Assembly (NCBI GenBank): GCA_902635975.1
Contig: CACPQC010000003.1
Span: 1-49,879, forward strand
From: an uncultured Pelagibacteraceae bacterium
GTDB taxonomy: Bacteria > Pseudomonadota > Alphaproteobacteria > Pelagibacterales > Pelagibacteraceae
Direction of reading: 5' to 3'
Length of the DNA stretch: 49,879 bases
Both the position numbers and the translations under genes were made by a program. Positions 8,048-17,665 of this stretch are shown piece after piece. The first letter of the stretch is position 1, and every line of letters begins with the position of its first letter. The notes below the pieces were generated by a model, which saw nothing but the letters and a program-made list of their open reading frames with translations, searched no databases and had not been told where the DNA came from.

Positions 8048-10822
8048 ATGAGTAAAATTCAAAAATCTGATCATTTTTATCTGATTGATGGATCAGGGTA
8101 CATTTTTAGAGCTTATTATGCTCTACCACCTTTAACACGTAAAAGTGATGGTTTACCAACTGGTGCTGTAAGTGGATTTTGCAGTATGCTATTTAAATTA
8201 TTAGAAGACTCTAAATCAAATCAAAATAAACAGAAGCCAACTCACTTTGCAGTTATTTTTGACTCAGCAAGAAAAACTTTTAGAAATGAAATTTACCGTG
8301 ACTATAAAGCGAACCGATCTGAAGCACCAGACGATTTAGCTCCACAATTTGAATATATTAGAAAATCTGTTTTGGCATTTAATCTACCTTCAGTTGAGCT
8401 TGCTAATTATGAAGCAGATGACCTTATTGCGACCTATGTAGATCAAATTTTAAAAAAAGGTGCAAATGTTACAATTGTATCTTCAGATAAAGATTTAATG
8501 CAATTGTTCAAAAAAAACGTCCGAATTTATGACCCGATGAAAAATAGATTTATTTCTGATGAAGATGTACAAAAAAAATTTGGAGTAGACTCTTCAAAGG
8601 TAATTGATGTTCAAGCTTTAGCTGGAGACAGCAGTGACAATGTTCCCGGTGTGCCTGGTATTGGAGTAAAAACAGCTGCAGAATTGATAAATAAATATGG
8701 AAATTTGGAAACACTTTTAAAATCTGCTAATGAAATTAAGCAGAATAAAAGAAGAGAAACAATTATTGAGAATAAAGACAAAGCATTAATTAGTAAGAAA
8801 TTAGTTACTTTGAAAAATGATGCTCCTGTAGACAGGTCTTTAACAGAGTTTCAATTAAAGGAAATCGATAAAGATAAACTGTATAAATTTTTAAGAGAAA
8901 TGGAGTTTAACAGGTTGTTAAGCTCAGCAATTTCAGCTTATGGTGAGCCAAAACTAACTTCAGAGAGGGATATTGTTAAAAATGAGGAAAAGTTAAAAGT
9001 TATTGATAAAAAAAGATATTATTTAATAACAAATCTTGACGAAATTGACAGCTGGATTAAAGAGGCTGAGGAAGCAGGAGAAGTCGCAATAGATACAGAA
9101 ACAAGTTCTCTTGATCCTCATCAAGCAGATCTTATTGGAATTTCACTTAGTTCTAAAATTGGTAAAGCTTGCTACATTCCTGTAGGGCATAAATCAAAAA
9201 AAAATATTAATAAAGATCAAGCATTAAAAAAACTTAAACCTTTGCTTGAAGACGCGAGTATAAAAAAAATAGGGCAAAATATTAAGTTTGATTTTATTGT
9301 GCTATTTAAACACGGTATCAATATTACATCTATGGAGGATACTATGCTTATGTCGTACGTTTTAGACTCTGGTAAAAATAGACACAATATGGATACTTTA
9401 TCCGAAATTCATTTAAATCATAAACCGATAGCATTTAAAGACTTAGTTGGCACTGGAAAAAAAGAAATTAATTTTAGCTTTGTTGATTTAGAAAAAGCCA
9501 AAAATTATGCAGCAGAAGACGCTGATGTTACTTTTAGATTATATAAAAAATTTAATAAAAGTTTGAAAAACGAAAAGATGATCAATATTTACGAAACGTT
9601 TGAAAAACCAATGATAAAAATTTTAGCTGATATGGAAATAGAAGGTATTAAAATTGATAATGATTTTCTTAAGACTCTGTCTTCAAAATTTGGGAAAAAA
9701 ATTGAAAAAATTCAACGTGAAGTTTATAAAATATCAAAAAAAGAGTTTAATATTGCATCTCCAAAACAGCTTGGTGAGATATTGTATAATGATCTTAAGA
9801 TTGCAAACTTAAAAAAAACTAAAAAAGGAAGCTTTGCAACTAGCGCATCAGTATTAGAAGATTTAGCTTTTAAAGGCCATAAGTTTCCACAATTAGTTTT
9901 AGATTGGAGGCAAATCTCAAAATTAAAGAACACTTATTCAGACACTCTTCCAGAGCATATTAATCCGAAAACTAAAAGAATACATACGTCTTTTTTACTG
10001 GCAGCGACTACAACAGGAAGACTAGCATCAAGTGATCCAAATTTACAGAATATTCCCATAAAGTCTGAGGATGGTAAGGATATTAGAAAAGCATTCATTG
10101 CGGAAAAGGGTCTTTCTTTAATTTCAGCAGATTATAATCAAATTGAAATGAGAATTTTAGCCGATTTAGCTGATGTTAAAGAATTAAAAAAAGCTTTTAA
10201 AAATAACGAAGATATTCATTCTTTAACAGCTAGCCAGATATTTAATATTGGTATTAATAAAGTAAATGAAGATCAAAGAAGAAAAGCAAAAGCAATAAAC
10301 TTTGGTATTATTTACGGTATCTCTCAATATGGGTTAGCCAAACAAATAAACGTATCTAACCAAGAGGCTGAGGAATTCTTGAATGCATATTTTGCTAAGT
10401 TTCCAGAAATAAAATTATATATGGATAAAACAATCAAATTTTGTAGAAAAAGTGGTTATGTGAACAATATCTTTGGAAGAAAATCTCATTTCATAAACAT
10501 CAATGACAAAAATTATAATATTAGAAATTTTCAAGAACGTGCAGCCATAAATGCTCCAATTCAAGGATCTGCTTCTGAGATTATGAGACTGGCAATGATC
10601 AGATTAGACAAAAGACTAAAAGAACAAAAAAATAAAAAAACGAAAATGTTGCTCCAAATTCATGATGAGCTTATTTTTGAAACTTCTAAAGAAGAAGTGA
10701 AAAGAATCAGCAAAATTATAATCGAAGAAATGTCTAGTGTGGTTAAAAGCGAACACCACTCGTTTTCAATACCATTGACTGTAGATTTAAATATAGGTGA
10801 TAATTGGGGTGAACTTCATTAA
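8048..10822 (+). CDS. polA: DNA polymerase I
   Basis: This repair and Okazaki-fragment-processing polymerase has all three domains. The 5'-3' exonuclease covers about residues 10-300 (YLIDGSGYIFRAYYAL, NYEADDLIATY, SSDKDLMQL, GDSSDNVPGVPGIG). The 3'-5' proofreading domain covers about 320-515 and keeps its metal residues in VAIDTETSSLDP, KFDFIVL and YAAEDADVT, so proofreading should be active. The polymerase domain follows, with motif A SADYNQIEMRILADL, motif B AKAINFGIIYG and motif C LLQIHDELIFE. The length of 924 residues equals that of a standard full Pol I. The short gap to chvI (50 bases) contains a separate -10-like box. Confidence 0.98.
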   Translation: MSKIQKSDHFYLIDGSGYIFRAYYALPPLTRKSDGLPTGAVSGFCSMLFKLLEDSKSNQNKQKPTHFAVIFDSARKTFRNEIYRDYKANRSEAPDDLAPQFEYIRKSVLAFNLPSVELANYEADDLIATYVDQILKKGANVTIVSSDKDLMQLFKKNVRIYDPMKNRFISDEDVQKKFGVDSSKVIDVQALAGDSSDNVPGVPGIGVKTAAELINKYGNLETLLKSANEIKQNKRRETIIENKDKALISKKLVTLKNDAPVDRSLTEFQLKEIDKDKLYKFLREMEFNRLLSSAISAYGEPKLTSERDIVKNEEKLKVIDKKRYYLITNLDEIDSWIKEAEEAGEVAIDTETSSLDPHQADLIGISLSSKIGKACYIPVGHKSKKNINKDQALKKLKPLLEDASIKKIGQNIKFDFIVLFKHGINITSMEDTMLMSYVLDSGKNRHNMDTLSEIHLNHKPIAFKDLVGTGKKEINFSFVDLEKAKNYAAEDADVTFRLYKKFNKSLKNEKMINIYETFEKPMIKILADMEIEGIKIDNDFLKTLSSKFGKKIEKIQREVYKISKKEFNIASPKQLGEILYNDLKIANLKKTKKGSFATSASVLEDLAFKGHKFPQLVLDWRQISKLKNTYSDTLPEHINPKTKRIHTSFLLAATTTGRLASSDPNLQNIPIKSEDGKDIRKAFIAEKGLSLISADYNQIEMRILADLADVKELKKAFKNNEDIHSLTASQIFNIGINKVNEDQRRKAKAINFGIIYGISQYGLAKQINVSNQEAEEFLNAYFAKFPEIKLYMDKTIKFCRKSGYVNNIFGRKSHFININDKNYNIRNFQERAAINAPIQGSASEIMRLAMIRLDKRLKEQKNKKTKMLLQIHDELIFETSKEEVKRISKIIIEEMSSVVKSEHHSFSIPLTVDLNIGDNWGELH

Positions 10823-10861
10823 TTAAATTTGATTGCCCAAATTAGAACAATTTAGTATTTT

Positions 10862-10867
10862 TATACT
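10862..10867 (+). promoter_or_regulatory. -10 box close to the chvI start (possible leaderless transcript)
   Basis: TATACT lies only five bases before the chvI ATG. A polymerase using this -10 element would start transcription at or within a base or two of the ATG, giving a leaderless mRNA. No convincing -35 hexamer at 16-18 bases spacing was found, so this is tentative. Confidence 0.35.
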
Positions 10868-10872
10868 GTGCT

Positions 10873-11580
10873 ATGCATAAACAAGTAATCGCATTAATAG
10901 ATGATGATCGCAATATTTTGACAAGTTTAAGTATTGCGTTGGAGAAAGAAGGATTTAAAGTTCAGACATATATTGATGGTGAAAGCGCGCTAATAGGTCT
11001 AACAAGAACTCCCCCTGATCTTGCAATAGTTGATATTAAGATGCCTAAAATGGATGGGGAGGAGTTGCTAAAAAAGTTGAGAAAAAAAACATCTTTACCA
11101 GTAATATTTTTAACATCCAAGGATGACGAAATTGATGAGTTACTTGGATTAAAATTGGGCGCTGATGATTTTGTTAAAAAATCAGGAGGTTTTTCTATTA
11201 AAGTGCTCATTGAGAGAATAAGAGTTCAACTTAGAAAGAAAGATACCAAGGACTCTATTGAAGAAACTAAAAGCATTATATCCCATGGAAAACTAAAGTT
11301 GGATCCATCCCAACTTGAATGTGAATGGGATGGTAAACAGTTGCCAGATAAGTTAACAACCACTGAATTTTTGTTAGTTAAAGAATTGGCTAAAAGACCT
11401 GGAATTATCAAAGAGAGAGGACAATTAATGGATATAGCCTATAGGGAAGACACAGATATTGAAGATAGAACAATCGATAGCCACGTAAAAAGAATTAGAA
11501 AAAAATTTAAAAAGGTTGATCCTGAATTTTCAGCTATTGAAACAAGATATGGGAGTGGTTACAGGTGGAATGTTAGCTGA
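10873..11580 (+). CDS. chvI: ChvI-type response regulator (OmpR/PhoB class)
   Basis: The protein has an N-terminal receiver domain and a C-terminal winged-helix DNA-binding domain. The receiver shows the acidic pocket ALIDDDRN, the phospho-acceptor in AIVDIKMPKMDG and the Lys in FLTSKDD. The effector domain ends with the typical YREDTDIEDRTIDSHVKRIRKKF and ETRYGSGYRW. These features, and the kinase directly downstream, match the ChvG/ChvI system that controls envelope and acid-stress responses in alphaproteobacteria. At 235 residues it is of standard length. Its stop overlaps the chvG start by one base (TGATG). The usual neighbours hprK and PTS genes are absent here. Confidence 0.9.
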   Translation: MHKQVIALIDDDRNILTSLSIALEKEGFKVQTYIDGESALIGLTRTPPDLAIVDIKMPKMDGEELLKKLRKKTSLPVIFLTSKDDEIDELLGLKLGADDFVKKSGGFSIKVLIERIRVQLRKKDTKDSIEETKSIISHGKLKLDPSQLECEWDGKQLPDKLTTTEFLLVKELAKRPGIIKERGQLMDIAYREDTDIEDRTIDSHVKRIRKKFKKVDPEFSAIETRYGSGYRWNVS

Positions 11581-13121
11581 TGTTCAACAAAATACTTAAA
11601 GATTTATCTATACTAAAAAAATTTCTATTTATTAATTTAATTTTTTTTACAATTATTGGATTATTTACATTTATATATATAAAAAATGTACAACCAAACC
11701 TGATAAAAAAAAAATCTTCTAATCATATTGAAGTAATAAATAATACAATTAGTAATTTAACGAGACTAAATGTTAATTTTGATGAGGCTGATATCAGACG
11801 ATTTTTATTGTCTACTAGATTTTTATTTCAGAATCTTGATAGAGTAATATTTTTTGACAATAATTTAAATTTAGTTGGTGATACAGATACATTAGATCTG
11901 GATCCTAGATCATTTTCTTCAAGACTTGATATTATAGAATTAGAAACTTTAAATGAGAAGAAATCAAAAGAAATAGTAGAAAAGAAAAATATTGATATTG
12001 GAAAAAAAAAAACAGTTTCTTTAAATGATGTATTGTTAAATTATTCTACCTCAAAGGATTTTGGAATACCATTTACGTTCACTCAAGAAGAATTTAATAA
12101 ATTCAAATTAACTACTATCAAAAATGTAATGCAAAATGGTAAAAATATTGGTTATTTAGCTATAAGCGAAAATGCTAATGATATAAAAGCAGCGATTGAT
12201 GAGAGAAAAACTTTTATCATCAGAACTGCTATTGCTGTAGGTATAGTAATATTAATTTTTTCTTTTGTTTTAAATAGATATTTTTTAAAACCAATCAAAA
12301 ACCTAGTTAGTTATACAAAAACAATTAAAGATAAAAAACAAAAAACAACAAATATAGACAACTTAAAACTAAGAAATGATGAGCTTGGTTTATTGTCTAG
12401 TTCTTTAGATGACATGACGCTTGAATTGCAAAAAAGAATAAGACATGCTGAAAATTTTTCTACTGATCTAGTTCATGAAATAAGAAATCCACTTGCTTCT
12501 TTAAAAAGTGCTTCAGAAATTTTACATGACACAAATGACATTGCTCAAAGAGTTAAATTAATCGATATATTAAGTCACGATGTTCAAAGAATTGAAAGAT
12601 TAATTACTGATTACTCTCAAATGTTAAAGGATGAAGTTGCGCTTAGTAAGGAGAATATTAAACAAATAGATATTGAACCGGTCATAAAATCGGTTGTAGA
12701 TGATTTTAATAATCTTTATAAATTAAAGAGAGGAATAAAAATTTCTTATAAAAATGATCAAAAAAATAAATATTTAATTAATGGAATTGAAAATAGAATC
12801 GAGCAAATGATCGCAAATCTTTTGGATAACGCAGTATCTTTTAGTGAGGATAATAAAGAAGTTTTGGTAAAAATATTTAAATCAGACAAAGATAATGTGA
12901 TTGTGAATATCCTTGACGAAGGTAAAGGTTTTATAGAAAAAGATACAAAAAAGATATTTAATAGATTTTATAGCAATAGGCCTGATAAATTTGGACAACA
13001 CTCTGGATTAGGTTTGAATATAGTAAAAAATTTGGTGGACCTACATAATGCTACAATTAAAGCTTCCAATAGAACTGACCAAAAAGGAGCAAAAATTGAA
13101 ATAGAGTTCCCTAATGTTTAA
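11580..13121 (+). CDS. chvG: ChvG-type sensor histidine kinase
   Basis: This is a membrane sensor kinase partner of ChvI. A first membrane helix spans about residues 16-36, then a periplasmic sensor region of roughly 170 residues, then a second helix near residues 211-231 (AIAVGIVILIFSFVLNRYF) and a HAMP linker. The phospho-acceptor H-box is DLVHEIRNPLASLK at about residue 296. The ATPase domain shows the N-box IANLLDNAVSF, the G1 box DEGKGF and the G2 box GLGLNIVKNL. At 513 residues it is somewhat shorter than many ChvG proteins, mainly in the periplasmic part. Coupled by a one-base overlap to chvI. The signal sensed cannot be read from the sequence. Confidence 0.9.
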   Translation: MFNKILKDLSILKKFLFINLIFFTIIGLFTFIYIKNVQPNLIKKKSSNHIEVINNTISNLTRLNVNFDEADIRRFLLSTRFLFQNLDRVIFFDNNLNLVGDTDTLDLDPRSFSSRLDIIELETLNEKKSKEIVEKKNIDIGKKKTVSLNDVLLNYSTSKDFGIPFTFTQEEFNKFKLTTIKNVMQNGKNIGYLAISENANDIKAAIDERKTFIIRTAIAVGIVILIFSFVLNRYFLKPIKNLVSYTKTIKDKKQKTTNIDNLKLRNDELGLLSSSLDDMTLELQKRIRHAENFSTDLVHEIRNPLASLKSASEILHDTNDIAQRVKLIDILSHDVQRIERLITDYSQMLKDEVALSKENIKQIDIEPVIKSVVDDFNNLYKLKRGIKISYKNDQKNKYLINGIENRIEQMIANLLDNAVSFSEDNKEVLVKIFKSDKDNVIVNILDEGKGFIEKDTKKIFNRFYSNRPDKFGQHSGLGLNIVKNLVDLHNATIKASNRTDQKGAKIEIEFPNV

Positions 13122-13166
13122 AGAGTTCTATTGATTAATTAATTCTTTATTGTTAGAAGATCTCTC

Positions 13167-14453
13167 ATGAAAGATTTCAAAGTAAAAGATTTGTCTCAAG
13201 CAGAATTTGGACGCAAAGAAATTTCAATAGCTGAAAGTGAAATGCCTGGATTGATAGCTTTAAGAGAAGAGTATGCTGGAAAGCATCCTCTTAAAGGAGC
13301 AAAAATTGTTGGCTGTCTACACATGACAATACAAACAGCAGTGCTAATTGAAACATTGGTTCATCTCGGAGCTGAGGTGAGATGGTCATCTTGCAATATT
13401 TTCTCAACCCAGGACCACGCAGCAGCAGCAATAGCAAAAGCTGGAATACCAGTATATGCATGGAAAGGTGAAACAGAAGACGAATATTGGTGGTGCGTTA
13501 AGCAAACAATCGAAGGCAAAAAAGATTGGAAACCAAACATGATTCTTGATGATGGAGGAGATTTAACAGCTTTAATGCATAAAGAATATAAAGATTTAAT
13601 GAAAGATGTGAAAGGTTTATCTGAGGAGACCACCACTGGTGTATTAGCGTTAAAAAAAATGGAAAAGGAGAAAACTTTGTTAGTGCCTGCAATTAATGTT
13701 AATGACTCAGTTACAAAATCAAAATTTGATAATCTCTATGGATGTAGAGAGAGTTTAGTTGATGGAATTAAACGAGCCACAGATGTAATGATGTCTGGAA
13801 AAGTAGCAATTGTAGCAGGTTTTGGAGATGTTGGAAAAGGCAGTGCAGCATCTTTAAGACAATCAGGGGCAAGAGTAATGATTACAGAAACAGATCCAAT
13901 ATGTGCATTACAAGCAGCTATGGAAGGGTATGAAGTAGTAACGATGGACGATATGATAAGTGAAGCAGATATTGTTGTTACTGCAACTGGCAATAAAGAT
14001 ATTGTTACAGCTGATCACATGAGAGAAATGAAAGATCGGGCTATTTTATGTAATATTGGACATTTTGATAATGAGATACAGGTTGATGCGCTTAAAAATT
14101 ATAAATGGGATGAAATTAAACCTCAAGTACACGAAATAACTTTACCAAGCAAAAAAAGAATAATTTTACTTGCAGAGGGCAGGTTAGTAAATTTAGGTTG
14201 TGCAACAGGACACCCTAGCTTTGTTATGAGTGCTTCATTTACAAATCAAGTTATTGCACAAATCGAATTATGGAATAACTCTAAAAATTACGAAAAAAAA
14301 GTTTATGTATTGCCGAAACACTTAGACGAGAAAGTTGCCACATTACATCTTAAAAAGGTAGGTGCAAAGTTGACTAAATTATCTAAGGATCAGGCAGATT
14401 ATATTAGTGTTAAAGTTGAAGGCCCTTATAAACCAGATGCTTACCGCTACTAA
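13167..14453 (+). CDS. ahcY: Adenosylhomocysteinase
   Basis: The enzyme splits S-adenosylhomocysteine into adenosine and homocysteine using bound NAD, and so keeps methylation reactions going. Landmarks are [16 protein letters not shown], the Cys in [23 protein letters not shown], the NAD site [26 protein letters not shown] and the C-terminal KPDAYRY that closes the partner subunit's NAD pocket. At 428 residues it has near-standard length. Only 45 bases separate it from chvG, which leaves no room for an SAH or SAM riboswitch; it may be read from the chv operon or a short promoter. The tsaE gene starts inside its last codons. Confidence 0.98.
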   Translation: MKDFKVKDLSQAEFGRKEISIAESEMPGLIALREEYAGKHPLKGAKIVGCLHMTIQTAVLIETLVHLGAEVRWSSCNIFSTQDHAAAAIAKAGIPVYAWKGETEDEYWWCVKQTIEGKKDWKPNMILDDGGDLTALMHKEYKDLMKDVKGLSEETTTGVLALKKMEKEKTLLVPAINVNDSVTKSKFDNLYGCRESLVDGIKRATDVMMSGKVAIVAGFGDVGKGSAASLRQSGARVMITETDPICALQAAMEGYEVVTMDDMISEADIVVTATGNKDIVTADHMREMKDRAILCNIGHFDNEIQVDALKNYKWDEIKPQVHEITLPSKKRIILLAEGRLVNLGCATGHPSFVMSASFTNQVIAQIELWNNSKNYEKKVYVLPKHLDEKVATLHLKKVGAKLTKLSKDQADYISVKVEGPYKPDAYRY

Positions 14454-14889
14454 GAGCACAAAAATAAAGTTAAACTCAGAAAATATAACAAAAGAATTTG
14501 CTGATACTCTTTCATCAAAAATTAAAGTTGGAGATATAATTTTCTTATACGGTGAGATAGGTGTAGGTAAGACCACATTTGTAAAATATTTAATCAATAT
14601 TATTCAAAAGAAAAACAAATTAGAACCATCTGAGGTAACCAGTCCTACTTTTAATATATTGAACGAGTATCAAATTAAGCAGATAAAAATAAATCATTAT
14701 GATCTATTTAGACTTAAATCTGTAAATGAAGTAAAAAATTTAGGTTTATTTGATGATAGTTCTAAATCAATCACTTTAATCGAATGGCCACAATTAATTC
14801 AAGAAAAACCAAAAAATCTGATAGAATTGACTTTTACATATGAGAATGACTATCAAATAAGAACAGTTCAAGTTAAGGGTCTCAATTAG
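14437..14889 (+). CDS. tsaE: tRNA t6A ATPase TsaE
   Basis: TsaE is the small ATPase that works with TsaB/TsaC/TsaD to make N6-threonylcarbamoyl-adenosine at position 37 of ANN-decoding tRNAs. The Walker A motif is GEIGVGKTT, and the family-specific [10 protein letters not shown] follows, then HYDLFRL and LIEWP. The ORF track begins at a GTG (14407). The ATG at 14437 (MLTATKST) is preferred because the upstream codons only mirror the ahcY C-terminus and the family begins close to this point. It then overlaps ahcY by 17 bases and encodes 150 residues, a usual length. In alphaproteobacteria tsaE is commonly followed by amgK and murU, exactly as here. Confidence 0.92.
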   Translation: MLTATKSTKIKLNSENITKEFADTLSSKIKVGDIIFLYGEIGVGKTTFVKYLINIIQKKNKLEPSEVTSPTFNILNEYQIKQIKINHYDLFRLKSVNEVKNLGLFDDSSKSITLIEWPQLIQEKPKNLIELTFTYENDYQIRTVQVKGLN

Positions 14890-14900
14890 ATATAAATCGA

Positions 14901-15854
14901 ATGTATAAGTTTCAAAATTTAAAACCAATTGAAGGAGACGCATCTTTTAGAAAGTTTTTTCGAAATAAAATCAAAAATAAAAGTTCTATCGTAGTTCTTG
15001 CAAAGAGAGAAAAATTTAAAAATTTGGTTGTGTATGACGCAATTAATAAAATTTTAAATAAAAATAAAATACTAGCTCCAAATTTATATAAGGAAAACTA
15101 TAAAAAGGGTTATATAGAAATTCAAGATTTCGGTGATAATACAATTTTTAAAATTTTATTAAAAAAAAAAAATAATAAAATCAAATATTTTAAGAAAATA
15201 TTAAAAACTTTGATGCAAATACAATCTATAAAAAATAAAGGTATTAAAGATTTTAAAAAGAAAAAATATATAATACCAAAATATGATAAATTAATTCTTT
15301 TAAGAGAAGCTCAGTTATTTTGTGACTGGTATGCTAAAAAAAAACTAATAAAAAAAAACAGAGATGAATTTAATAAGAATTTTAAAAGAATAACTAATAA
15401 ATTAATCTCCAACCTCCAATTAAAAAATAACGTTTTTGTTCATAGAGATTTTCATATATCCAATTTAATGTTGGTAAATAATCGAATTGGAGTAATAGAT
15501 AGCCAGGACGCTTTGATTGGAAATAAAGCATATGATTTAGCTTCTTTAGTAGATGATGTAAGATTGAAAACTCCAATTACATTCAAAAATAAAATTTACA
15601 AATATTATATTGATAAACAACATAATTTGAATAAATCAAAATTTAAAAACGATTTCGATATTTTATCAGTCATGAGAAATCTCAAAATTATTGGAATATT
15701 TACTCGTCTGGCAATAAGAGATGGCAAAAAGGGTTATTCAAAATTAATTCCTAGAGCTTGGGAGTTAATTCGTATTAGAATTAATAATCAAATTTTTTCA
15801 GAATTAAAAAAACTTTTAAATCAAAATTTTAAAAAAGAATTAAATGCAAATTAG
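14901..15854 (+). CDS. amgK: Anomeric MurNAc/GlcNAc kinase AmgK-like
   Basis: This aminoglycoside-phosphotransferase-fold kinase in the tsaE-amgK-murU context phosphorylates the anomeric carbon of recovered N-acetylmuramate or N-acetylglucosamine for reuse in peptidoglycan. Key parts are GDASFRKFFR at the N-terminus (nucleotide loop), the catalytic HRDFHISNLM, and the metal-binding GVIDSQDALIG followed by AYDLASLVDD, a pattern characteristic of AmgK. The length of 317 residues is as expected. The protein is unusually lysine- and asparagine-rich, in line with the AT bias. It overlaps murU by 11 bases. Family and context are clear; the exact sugar substrate is inferred from relatives in Pseudomonas and Caulobacter. 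Confidence 0.85.
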   Translation: MYKFQNLKPIEGDASFRKFFRNKIKNKSSIVVLAKREKFKNLVVYDAINKILNKNKILAPNLYKENYKKGYIEIQDFGDNTIFKILLKKKNNKIKYFKKILKTLMQIQSIKNKGIKDFKKKKYIIPKYDKLILLREAQLFCDWYAKKKLIKKNRDEFNKNFKRITNKLISNLQLKNNVFVHRDFHISNLMLVNNRIGVIDSQDALIGNKAYDLASLVDDVRLKTPITFKNKIYKYYIDKQHNLNKSKFKNDFDILSVMRNLKIIGIFTRLAIRDGKKGYSKLIPRAWELIRIRINNQIFSELKKLLNQNFKKELNAN

Positions 15855-16533
15855 AACAGCTCTAATACTGTGTGCAGGTTTTGGTAAGAGGTTAAATCCA
15901 TTGACAGAAAAAATTCCAAAACCACTCCTTGAACTTAATAATGTTACATTATTGGAAAACTGTATTAACTTAGTTATTAAACTTGGTATTAAAAAAATTT
16001 TTTTAAATACATTTCATTTAAGTGATCAAATAATTAGCTTCATTAAAAAAAAAAATTTTCAAATCGAAATTCAGATAGTTGAAGATGGTAAAGAAATTTT
16101 GGATACAGGTGGTGGAATATTAAATATGATGAAAAAATCTTCTAATGAGGATTTCATCATTTTTAATCCTGACACGCTATGGAATAAGACCTATCATGAA
16201 GAAATTATTAAAATGCAGAATTTTTATTTTTCTAATAAACTTAACAACGTACTTCTACTTACCAATAAGACACTGAGTTTTGATAAAAATCTCTCAGGTG
16301 ATTTTAATCTTAAAGATAATTTAATATACAGAGAAGATACAACAAACTTTATTTATATTGGCTGCCAAATTTTAAATAAAAATTTATTTAATAAATATGA
16401 AGTTAAAAATTTCTCTGTCACTGAAATTTGGAATGAATTGCTGAAAAATAATGAATTAAATGGTTTTGAAAGTGTTAATCAATTTTATCATTTAACAAAT
16501 TTAGAAACTTTTAGAAAATTAGAAGATCTTTAG
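15844..16533 (+). CDS. murU: N-acetylmuramate-1-phosphate uridylyltransferase MurU-like
   Basis: This sugar nucleotidyltransferase is expected to turn MurNAc-1-phosphate into UDP-MurNAc, completing cell-wall recycling without the fosfomycin-sensitive de novo steps. The N-terminal nucleotide loop LCAGFGKRLNPLTEKIPKPLLEL is clear. The later DTGGGILNMM and the metal-binding FNPDTLWN follow the MurU pattern. The 229 residues equal the typical MurU length, and no hexapeptide-repeat acyltransferase domain is present, which argues against GlmU-like enzymes. It follows amgK with an 11-base overlap and converges on gpmA with a 23-base overlap. Mannose-1-phosphate guanylyltransferase is the main alternative by sequence alone. 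Confidence 0.83.
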   Translation: MQIRTALILCAGFGKRLNPLTEKIPKPLLELNNVTLLENCINLVIKLGIKKIFLNTFHLSDQIISFIKKKNFQIEIQIVEDGKEILDTGGGILNMMKKSSNEDFIIFNPDTLWNKTYHEEIIKMQNFYFSNKLNNVLLLTNKTLSFDKNLSGDFNLKDNLIYREDTTNFIYIGCQILNKNLFNKYEVKNFSVTEIWNELLKNNELNGFESVNQFYHLTNLETFRKLEDL

Positions 16534-17224
16534 ATCTTTCTTTATCTAAGTACTCACAATTTTTTATTTTGAATTTATCATCGAACTCTATTATGAGAGG
16601 ATTCCCTGTTGGTATTTCTAACTTAGAGATTTGAGAACTATCTAGTTTAAATAAATATTTACATAATGCTCTTATTGAATTGCCATGAGCTGAAATTAAT
16701 ATATTTTTATTCAAAAGCTTTTTTTCAATTTCTTTATGAAAGTATTTAAGAACCCTTTGATATGTATCTTTCAATGATTCAGTGTCTGGAATTATTTCCC
16801 TCGGTATATTTTTGTAAGTTTCAATATTAAAAGGATGATAAGGGCTTTTTTTATCTAGTGGTTCAGGTTTTGATTCCCAGGATCTTCGAAACTCGAATAT
16901 TTTATCTTTACCAATTTGTTGAGCCATTTCAAGCTTATTAAGACCGGTTAAGGCTCCATAGTGTCTTTCATTTAGTTGCCAAGCTCTAGGGAAATCCTCC
17001 TCATCGTTTAAAATTTTTTGTATTATCTTTAAAGTATTATTTGCTCTTAACTGTAAAGATGAAAAATAATTATCAATTTTAATATTTTTACTTTTTATTA
17101 AAGAGCCTGCTTTTTCAGCCTCTAACATTCCATTTTTGGTAAGATCAACATCTACCCAGCCAGTAAATCTATTTTCAAGATTCCAAACACTTTGGCCATG
17201 TCTCACTAGTATTAAAAAACTCAT
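16511..17224 (-). CDS. gpmA: 2,3-bisphosphoglycerate-dependent phosphoglycerate mutase
   Basis: This glycolytic/gluconeogenic enzyme interconverts 3- and 2-phosphoglycerate. The phospho-histidine motif LVRHGQSVWNLENRFTGW sits at the N-terminus, followed by DVDLTKNG, the ERHYGALTGLNK stretch and the second catalytic histidine in SAHGNSIRAL. These are the signatures of the cofactor-dependent dPGM type, not of general histidine phosphatases. The length of 237 residues is typical. The last 23 bases overlap the convergent murU gene. Confidence 0.96.
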   Translation of the reverse strand: MSFLILVRHGQSVWNLENRFTGWVDVDLTKNGMLEAEKAGSLIKSKNIKIDNYFSSLQLRANNTLKIIQKILNDEEDFPRAWQLNERHYGALTGLNKLEMAQQIGKDKIFEFRRSWESKPEPLDKKSPYHPFNIETYKNIPREIIPDTESLKDTYQRVLKYFHKEIEKKLLNKNILISAHGNSIRALCKYLFKLDSSQISKLEIPTGNPLIIEFDDKFKIKNCEYLDKERSKDLLIF

Positions 17225-17269
17225 GTTGTTATTTTTAAGATATATTTATAAATAAAACTATATAATTAA

Positions 17270-17665
17270 ATGACTAATTTTTTTTCCAAATTTAAAATAA
17301 TTTTTTATTTTTTAAACGTTATTTTGATATTTTTGTATCTTTTTCCCGGAAGTTTATTAGGGATAATTATATATGATAATAAAAATATTCAACCACAACT
17401 AACGCCAGATTTTATTATATCTTCGAATCACTTTTATGTCTTTACTTTAATTTCAGTAACAGGTTTTTTAAGTTTTATAAAAAAAAAACATATTAGTTTA
17501 TTAGCAATTTATTTAATTCTTCTTTCGATTATCTTAGAAACATTTCATTTAATTATTCCAGAGAGAAGCTTTGAGTGGTCAGATTTATTTGGAAATTTAT
17601 TAGGTGTGTTTATTGTAATTATAAGTAATATTCTTATAAAGAAATATGGTTACTTTAAAAAATAA
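17270..17665 (+). CDS. VanZ-like small membrane protein
   Basis: This protein of 131 residues has about four hydrophobic segments (residues about 10-34, 48-66, 72-90 and 104-124). The stretch ILETFHLIIPERSFEWSDLFGNLLG near residues 84-108 matches the conserved polar patch of VanZ-family proteins, whose biochemical role is poorly known. It overlaps the start of the next lipoprotein gene by 20 bases, so the two are likely translated together. A TATAAT box lies three bases before the ATG, too close for a normal leader. Confidence in the family is moderate, and no function is claimed. Confidence 0.7.
   Translation: MTNFFSKFKIIFYFLNVILIFLYLFPGSLLGIIIYDNKNIQPQLTPDFIISSNHFYVFTLISVTGFLSFIKKKHISLLAIYLILLSIILETFHLIIPERSFEWSDLFGNLLGVFIVIISNILIKKYGYFKK

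Noticed and set aside
13122-13166. SAM or SAH riboswitch in front of ahcY
   Set aside because: Only 45 bases separate chvG and ahcY, too few for these riboswitches.
14407-14436. GTG start of tsaE from the ORF track
   Set aside because: These codons lie inside the ahcY C-terminus and add residues not seen in TsaE; the ATG at 14437 matches the family start.
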